Shown here: one piece after another, positions 60,137 to 64,000 of the stretch
Numbering within the stretch: position 1 is the first letter of the stretch
Layout: each line of letters opens with the position of its first letter
Assembly (NCBI RefSeq): GCF_900209925.1
Contig: NZ_LT907978.1
Location: 2,141,001 to 2,205,000, forward strand
Source: Anaerobutyricum hallii
Lineage (GTDB): Bacteria > Bacillota > Clostridia > Lachnospirales > Lachnospiraceae
DNA length: 64,000 bases
Direction of reading: 5' to 3'
The notes under the pieces: model-generated
Seen by the model: only the letters and a program-made list of their open reading frames with translations
Told to the model about the DNA's origin: nothing
Database searches by the model: none
Made by a program: the position numbers and the translations under genes

Positions 60137-61111
60137 TCATCTCATCAGATCATATTTTATTTTTATCCGCTGCAGCTTTTCCAACAATGGCTTTGCTCCA
60201 ATCCACAGAAAGATAAATGTAGAACTGGCATGAACAAGATCTACCGGAATACCTGAAATATAGATTGCAAGCAGTCCTTCCCATGTAAAATCGTACACGC
60301 TCATAAAGAGGGCCGCCGGATTCATGATTCCTCCATAAATGAACACCGTCACAAGGAATCCATATATACAAAGGCTGAGCCGTTTGGTCGGAAGCAGTCC
60401 TATCCGGTAAAGGATTCCTGATAAAAATCCGATAAAACCCATCGCAAACATCTGCCATGGGGTCCATGGCCCCTGCCCAAATAAGAAGTTGCTGACTACC
60501 ATCGTCATGGCACCAACTAAGAATCCTGCCTCGCCGCCAAATGCGATTGCACTGATGATCACGATTGCTATAATCGGCTTAAAGCTCGGTATCATAAAAA
60601 ATGCTGCCCGGCCGGCGGTTGCCAGTGCGACCATAGTGGCAAGAACAACTAGTTCTCTCACCTGAGGTTTTCGTCCCTCAAATACCATAAAAAACGGTAA
60701 TAAAGAGTATATGATGATTACCAGGCTAATAAAATAATACTTTCTTGGACCAAAAATCTTTTCAAATACTGTGCCGATGGCAGCAACATCCATAACATAA
60801 AATCCGACAGCAATTGTGAGAGGAATCGCTACAAGCAAGAGAAACAGACTTACTCTGGTACGAACAGAAAGCCTGCGTTTTTCCTGCTTTTTCCAGATTT
60901 CGGTATCCATCTCAAACATATCATTATCTAAAATGACATCTCCCGCCCTGCCTTCTCCTGACAAATCTCCTGCTAATTCTTTTAAAGCAGAAGCTTTCCT
61001 GCTTTTTGGTAAAAAGATACGCTTTATCTTTGCAGGGATCGTATCTTCATTCACAATCGGAGAAGCGTAAAATTCTTTCAAGAACTCCTGACTTGATTTC
61101 CAGTCTGCCAT
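60137..61111 (-). CDS. ECF transporter S component
   Basis: The 324-residue protein has a charged cytosolic N-terminus (about 1-85) and about seven transmembrane helices with the S-component pattern VVLATMVALATAGRAAFFMI, then KPIIAIVIISAIAFGGEAGF and FLFGQGPWTPWQMFAMGFIG. It binds the substrate of the energy-coupling factor transporter encoded by the next two genes. The substrate, perhaps a vitamin or queuosine precursor, is not clear. GGAGTG precedes the ATG, and it ends the operon. Confidence 0.9.
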   Translation of the reverse strand: MADWKSSQEFLKEFYASPIVNEDTIPAKIKRIFLPKSRKASALKELAGDLSGEGRAGDVILDNDMFEMDTEIWKKQEKRRLSVRTRVSLFLLLVAIPLTIAVGFYVMDVAAIGTVFEKIFGPRKYYFISLVIIIYSLLPFFMVFEGRKPQVRELVVLATMVALATAGRAAFFMIPSFKPIIAIVIISAIAFGGEAGFLVGAMTMVVSNFLFGQGPWTPWQMFAMGFIGFLSGILYRIGLLPTKRLSLCIYGFLVTVFIYGGIMNPAALFMSVYDFTWEGLLAIYISGIPVDLVHASSTFIFLWIGAKPLLEKLQRIKIKYDLMR

Positions 61112-61114
61112 TGT

Positions 61115-62908
61115 TCACACTCCTTTTTTAAGACATTCCACAACGTCCTCCCCGGTAACTGCCATGGGAAAATACCTTCTAGCCATTCGGTTTGCCGCTG
61201 TTGTATAAAAATTATTTCCGGCAAAGAATTCTCCCGGAGTTCCACATGCCACAATATTTCCATCAAAAAATAAACCACATCGGTCTGCATAAGAAGCGCA
61301 GAACTCAATATCATGAGAAATCATAAAAACAGTTACGCCCTGCTCTTTGAGTAATGCCAGTATGCCGGCAAATTCTTTTTTAAAATAGCTGTCAAGTCCT
61401 TTGGTCGGTTCATCCATCAACAAAAGCTTTGGCCGCAATAACAAAATCTTAGCCAGAGCGAGCCTCTGCTGCTCTCCTCCGCTTAAGTCATACGGATGAC
61501 GATGCAGTAATTCTTCCAAATGTGTTACTTTAATGATTCCTTCCACCGCATCCTTTTTATCCATGTCAAGCTGATATTCTTCATTCTTTTTCTCTTTTAC
61601 ACCGCCTACCATCTCAAACAGTTCTAATTCCACACTTTTCTTTACAAAAAGGGACTGTGGGTTTTGCGGCAGTACTCCAAGAAAATTGCGGAACAGTTCT
61701 TTATCGCTGTAACGACGGATATCCTTACCTTCTAAAAGTACTTTCCCACGATACGGCTTTCTCAAACGGCTCAAAAGGGAAAGTGTTGTTGACTTCCCGG
61801 TTCCATTTCCTCCAAGCAATGCAAAGAATTCTCCTCTTTTTAAGGAAAAGCTTAGTCCCTTTACGACATCCGGCAATTCTTTATCATAGCGGAACCACAG
61901 ATCATCACACGCTAAGATGATATCTTCTTTTTTCCCTGTAAACTTTTCTGTAAACTTTTCCGTAATCTTAGCAAAAGAAGATTTTCCTTTTGGGGAATCA
62001 CTCTCTTTTTTATATGAAGAAAATGCATTTGCTGGTGAAATGCCTTTTTTCTTGCAAACTATGTCCAGCCACTTCCGCCCGTCACGAACAGTAATCGGAC
62101 AGGGCTGCTCTGACTCTACTTTGGCATAAACCTGCATCGGTACCGGCATAGCTAAAAACATCTCATGATTACGCTTCTTTAATTCTTCTCCTATTTCTGG
62201 CGGTGTGCCAACACATAAAATCTGCCCTTCATCCATGACCACTACCCTGTCAGCAGAAGGAAATACTTCCTCTAAACGATGTTCCGTAAGAATAATTGTC
62301 GTTCCAAGATCACGATTAATCTTCTTTACTGTTTCCAAAAAATCAGAAGCTGCAATCGGATCAAGCTGAGAGGTCGGCTCATCAAGAATCAGCATATCCG
62401 GATGCATGGCCATGATAGATGCCAGATTCAAAAGCTGTTTCTGTCCTCCGGAAAGTTCCGATACATTTTTATAGAACCAGTCCTGAATTCCAAAATAACT
62501 TGCCATTTCCGCTACCCGGATACGAATATCTGCGTTACTGTATCCAAGGCTTTCCAAACCAAATGCCAGCTCATGCCACACTTTATCTGTCACGATCTGA
62601 TTATCCGGATTCTGTAATACATAGCCAATCCTCTGACTCTGCTCCCGGTTACTCATCTCCCCGATTGGTACTTTCTGAAAAAGAATCTCTCCTTTTCGCT
62701 TTCCATGCGGTGTTAGAGGAGTCTTTAAATGTGTCAGAAGTGTACTCTTTCCACATCCACTCTTTCCGCAAAGAACAAGGAATTCCCCATCCTCCACATG
62801 CAAAGAAACATGATTTAGCGCCCTCTTTTTTTCTTCTGGATAAGCAAAACACAAATCATTGATTTCTAATATACTATTTTTCTTTTCTGACAAAGCATTC
62901 GCTGTCAC
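61115..62908 (-). CDS. Fused double ECF ATPase
   Basis: The 597-residue protein joins two ABC ATPase domains. The first has Walker A GKSGCGKST, signature LSGGQKQLL and MLILDEPTSQLD. The second has GGNGTGKST, LSGGEQQRLALAK and LLLMDEPTKGLD. They are separated by a 60-residue linker rich in K and S. It hydrolyses ATP to drive the ECF transporter. I prefer a GTG start at 62908 with GGAGG six bases upstream; the ATG-like longer frame to 62953 overlaps the T component gene. Confidence 0.92.
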   Translation of the reverse strand: MTANALSEKKNSILEINDLCFAYPEEKKRALNHVSLHVEDGEFLVLCGKSGCGKSTLLTHLKTPLTPHGKRKGEILFQKVPIGEMSNREQSQRIGYVLQNPDNQIVTDKVWHELAFGLESLGYSNADIRIRVAEMASYFGIQDWFYKNVSELSGGQKQLLNLASIMAMHPDMLILDEPTSQLDPIAASDFLETVKKINRDLGTTIILTEHRLEEVFPSADRVVVMDEGQILCVGTPPEIGEELKKRNHEMFLAMPVPMQVYAKVESEQPCPITVRDGRKWLDIVCKKKGISPANAFSSYKKESDSPKGKSSFAKITEKFTEKFTGKKEDIILACDDLWFRYDKELPDVVKGLSFSLKRGEFFALLGGNGTGKSTTLSLLSRLRKPYRGKVLLEGKDIRRYSDKELFRNFLGVLPQNPQSLFVKKSVELELFEMVGGVKEKKNEEYQLDMDKKDAVEGIIKVTHLEELLHRHPYDLSGGEQQRLALAKILLLRPKLLLMDEPTKGLDSYFKKEFAGILALLKEQGVTVFMISHDIEFCASYADRCGLFFDGNIVACGTPGEFFAGNNFYTTAANRMARRYFPMAVTGEDVVECLKKGV

Positions 62909-62949
62909 CCTGCACCTCCAAACTTGCTTTTTATCTCCTGTATATATGG

Positions 62950-63891
62950 TCATTCAACTTCCCACAAACGGTACCCAGCCTGTGCTGCACTTTCTACCTG
63001 TCCTCTTCTCGCCTTCCACATCCTTCGGTCTAAAATCTCCATCGCTACTGGCATGATACTAAACAATAAAAAAGGTGCAAAAACAAGCAAGCTGCCTGCT
63101 GTAAAGGGTACTCCCTTTACGACGATTCGAGGATTATAAGAACAAAATGCATACCCCTTTGAAAAGCCCCACATCGCTGCTCCGAATGTAAGGATCATAA
63201 AAATAAAGCACAAAAAATCCCTTTTATCGAAATGATATAAGGAAAAGGCGGTTCTGCCCTTCTCTCCATATCCCCGGCACTTCATTGAATCCGATGTTTC
63301 AATCGCATTCTCCAAAGACCAGGTAACCAGAATCGAAAAAATCGTAATCCCATGCTTTGCTCTCTTAATAAGGCTCCCATTCTCTACACTTCGCCCGACA
63401 CACTTTTGCCCATCAGAAATAACAGATGCTTCTTTGATAAACTTCGGTACAAAGCGAAGGCACATGGAAAGTACTAAAGAAAGTGCCGGGATAATCCTTC
63501 CAAAAAGATAAATAAACTTATCTGATGTCATAACAACTGTGTAGCAGGAAAACCATACAAGAGTACATACCAGCATCACTGCCATCACAAGACCGTACAC
63601 ACAACTTTCTAATGTAAACGGATTTCCATTATGAAGATATCCTATAATCGTTACTCCATAATGATTAAACATCGGATTGATCAGGGCAACAATGATCATC
63701 ATCGGTAATGAGAAGAGCAGATTAAACTTTACTGTCTTTTTCCATCCTTTTAAAACAACGGAATACGCAACAGCGCATATAAATGAAATTGCCAGAATCA
63801 CAGGGTGAACAACAAACATCGTCACCCCGATCGTCCCACAAAAATACAGCATATTTAAAACAGGATGATATGTCGAAAATGTATCTTTCAT
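62950..63891 (-). CDS. ecfT: ECF transporter T component (EcfT)
   Basis: A 313-residue membrane protein with about six helices. Two cytosolic coupling motifs typical of EcfT are visible as RFVPKFIKEASVISDGQKCV and ETSDSMKCRGYGEKGRTAF. It links the double ATPase to the S component. No strong ribosome site lies right before the ATG except a GGAG within a 16-bp tandem repeat, 11 bases away. Confidence 0.92.
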   Translation of the reverse strand: MKDTFSTYHPVLNMLYFCGTIGVTMFVVHPVILAISFICAVAYSVVLKGWKKTVKFNLLFSLPMMIIVALINPMFNHYGVTIIGYLHNGNPFTLESCVYGLVMAVMLVCTLVWFSCYTVVMTSDKFIYLFGRIIPALSLVLSMCLRFVPKFIKEASVISDGQKCVGRSVENGSLIKRAKHGITIFSILVTWSLENAIETSDSMKCRGYGEKGRTAFSLYHFDKRDFLCFIFMILTFGAAMWGFSKGYAFCSYNPRIVVKGVPFTAGSLLVFAPFLLFSIMPVAMEILDRRMWKARRGQVESAAQAGYRLWEVE

Positions 63892-63895
63892 CTAA

Positions 63896-63975
63896 ATCAA
63901 ATCTCCATTACATCAAATTTCTATTATATCAAGTCTTTATTAGATTAAATCTCTATTAGATCAAATCTCTATTTC
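63896..63975. repeat. Five 16-bp tandem repeats upstream of ecfT
   Basis: Units of the form ATCAAATCTCTATTAG start at 63896, 63912, 63928, 63944 and 63960, with one to three differences each. They directly abut the ecfT start, so their number would change the distance between promoter and gene. Confidence 0.85.
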
Positions 63976-64000
63976 ATACATCCTTAATACATCGAATTAT

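Noticed and set aside
1-64000. tRNA or rRNA genes, including a tRNA attachment site for the element
   Set aside because: I saw no cloverleaf with a GTTCGANTC loop or rRNA-like stretches on reading the non-coding intervals; a tRNA covariance search would settle it.

Overview
The window looks like a Firmicutes chromosome of the Lachnospiraceae type. The evidence is a low to moderate G+C backbone, strong AGGAGG-type ribosome binding sites, a Na+-translocating decarboxylase operon, an ECF transporter, and a conjugative element whose parts resemble the CD1108/CD1110/CD1112/CD1115 mobile-element families of Clostridia. No rRNA or tRNA gene was seen.

Left edge (1-4.7 kb, AT-rich): an unfinished uncharacterised gene runs off the left end. 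Next to it is a cassette bounded by a perfect 22-bp inverted repeat (1003-1024 and 2452-2473). The cassette encloses a tyrosine recombinase and an outward-facing promoter aimed at the unfinished gene, so it has the layout of a DNA inversion switch. A BlaI/MecI-type repressor, a small XRE regulator and an Abi-type abortive infection gene with a probable structured leader RNA follow.

Conjugative element (about 4.7-45.3 kb, nearly all minus strand, more GC-rich). Transcribed from right to left it holds a replication and partition module (DUF3970, ParA, ParB, RepA-like initiator with internal iterons), a surface module (class B sortase, SSB, a secreted LRR protein, a 1748-residue adhesin, an Ig-like protein), and a type IV secretion core (small membrane proteins, pilin-like protein, VirB6-like, PrgI, VirB4, CHAP hydrolase, a VirB8/TcpC candidate). 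A block of AT-rich cargo with HEPN-like and DUF4238 proteins comes next. The mobilisation region (candidate oriT with 42-bp tandem repeats, MobC, relaxase), a duplicated DUF5688 module, a RadC-ArdC fusion, YodL and PcfB-like proteins, metabolic and membrane cargo (aspartate racemase, lipoprotein, DUF3784) and the VirD4 coupling protein complete it. A DDE insertion sequence sits at the right end (45.3-47.05 kb).

Chromosomal side (47-64 kb): a secreted DUF6273 protein, a small membrane peptide, a HicAB toxin-antitoxin pair, a five-gene biotin-dependent sodium pump operon (two carboxyltransferases, biotin carrier, OadB, OadG-like), a divergent PRTase-like gene, a diguanylate cyclase, a TIM-barrel isomerase-like protein, and an ECF transporter (S, fused double ATPase, T).

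The most unusual structure is a family of about 115-bp hairpins at 49986, 56423, 56611, 57064, 58452 and 58859. They share a conserved core but have different outer stems that stay complementary. At two loci an inverted pair of these hairpins brackets a 290-305 bp imperfect palindrome, a REPIN-like composite.
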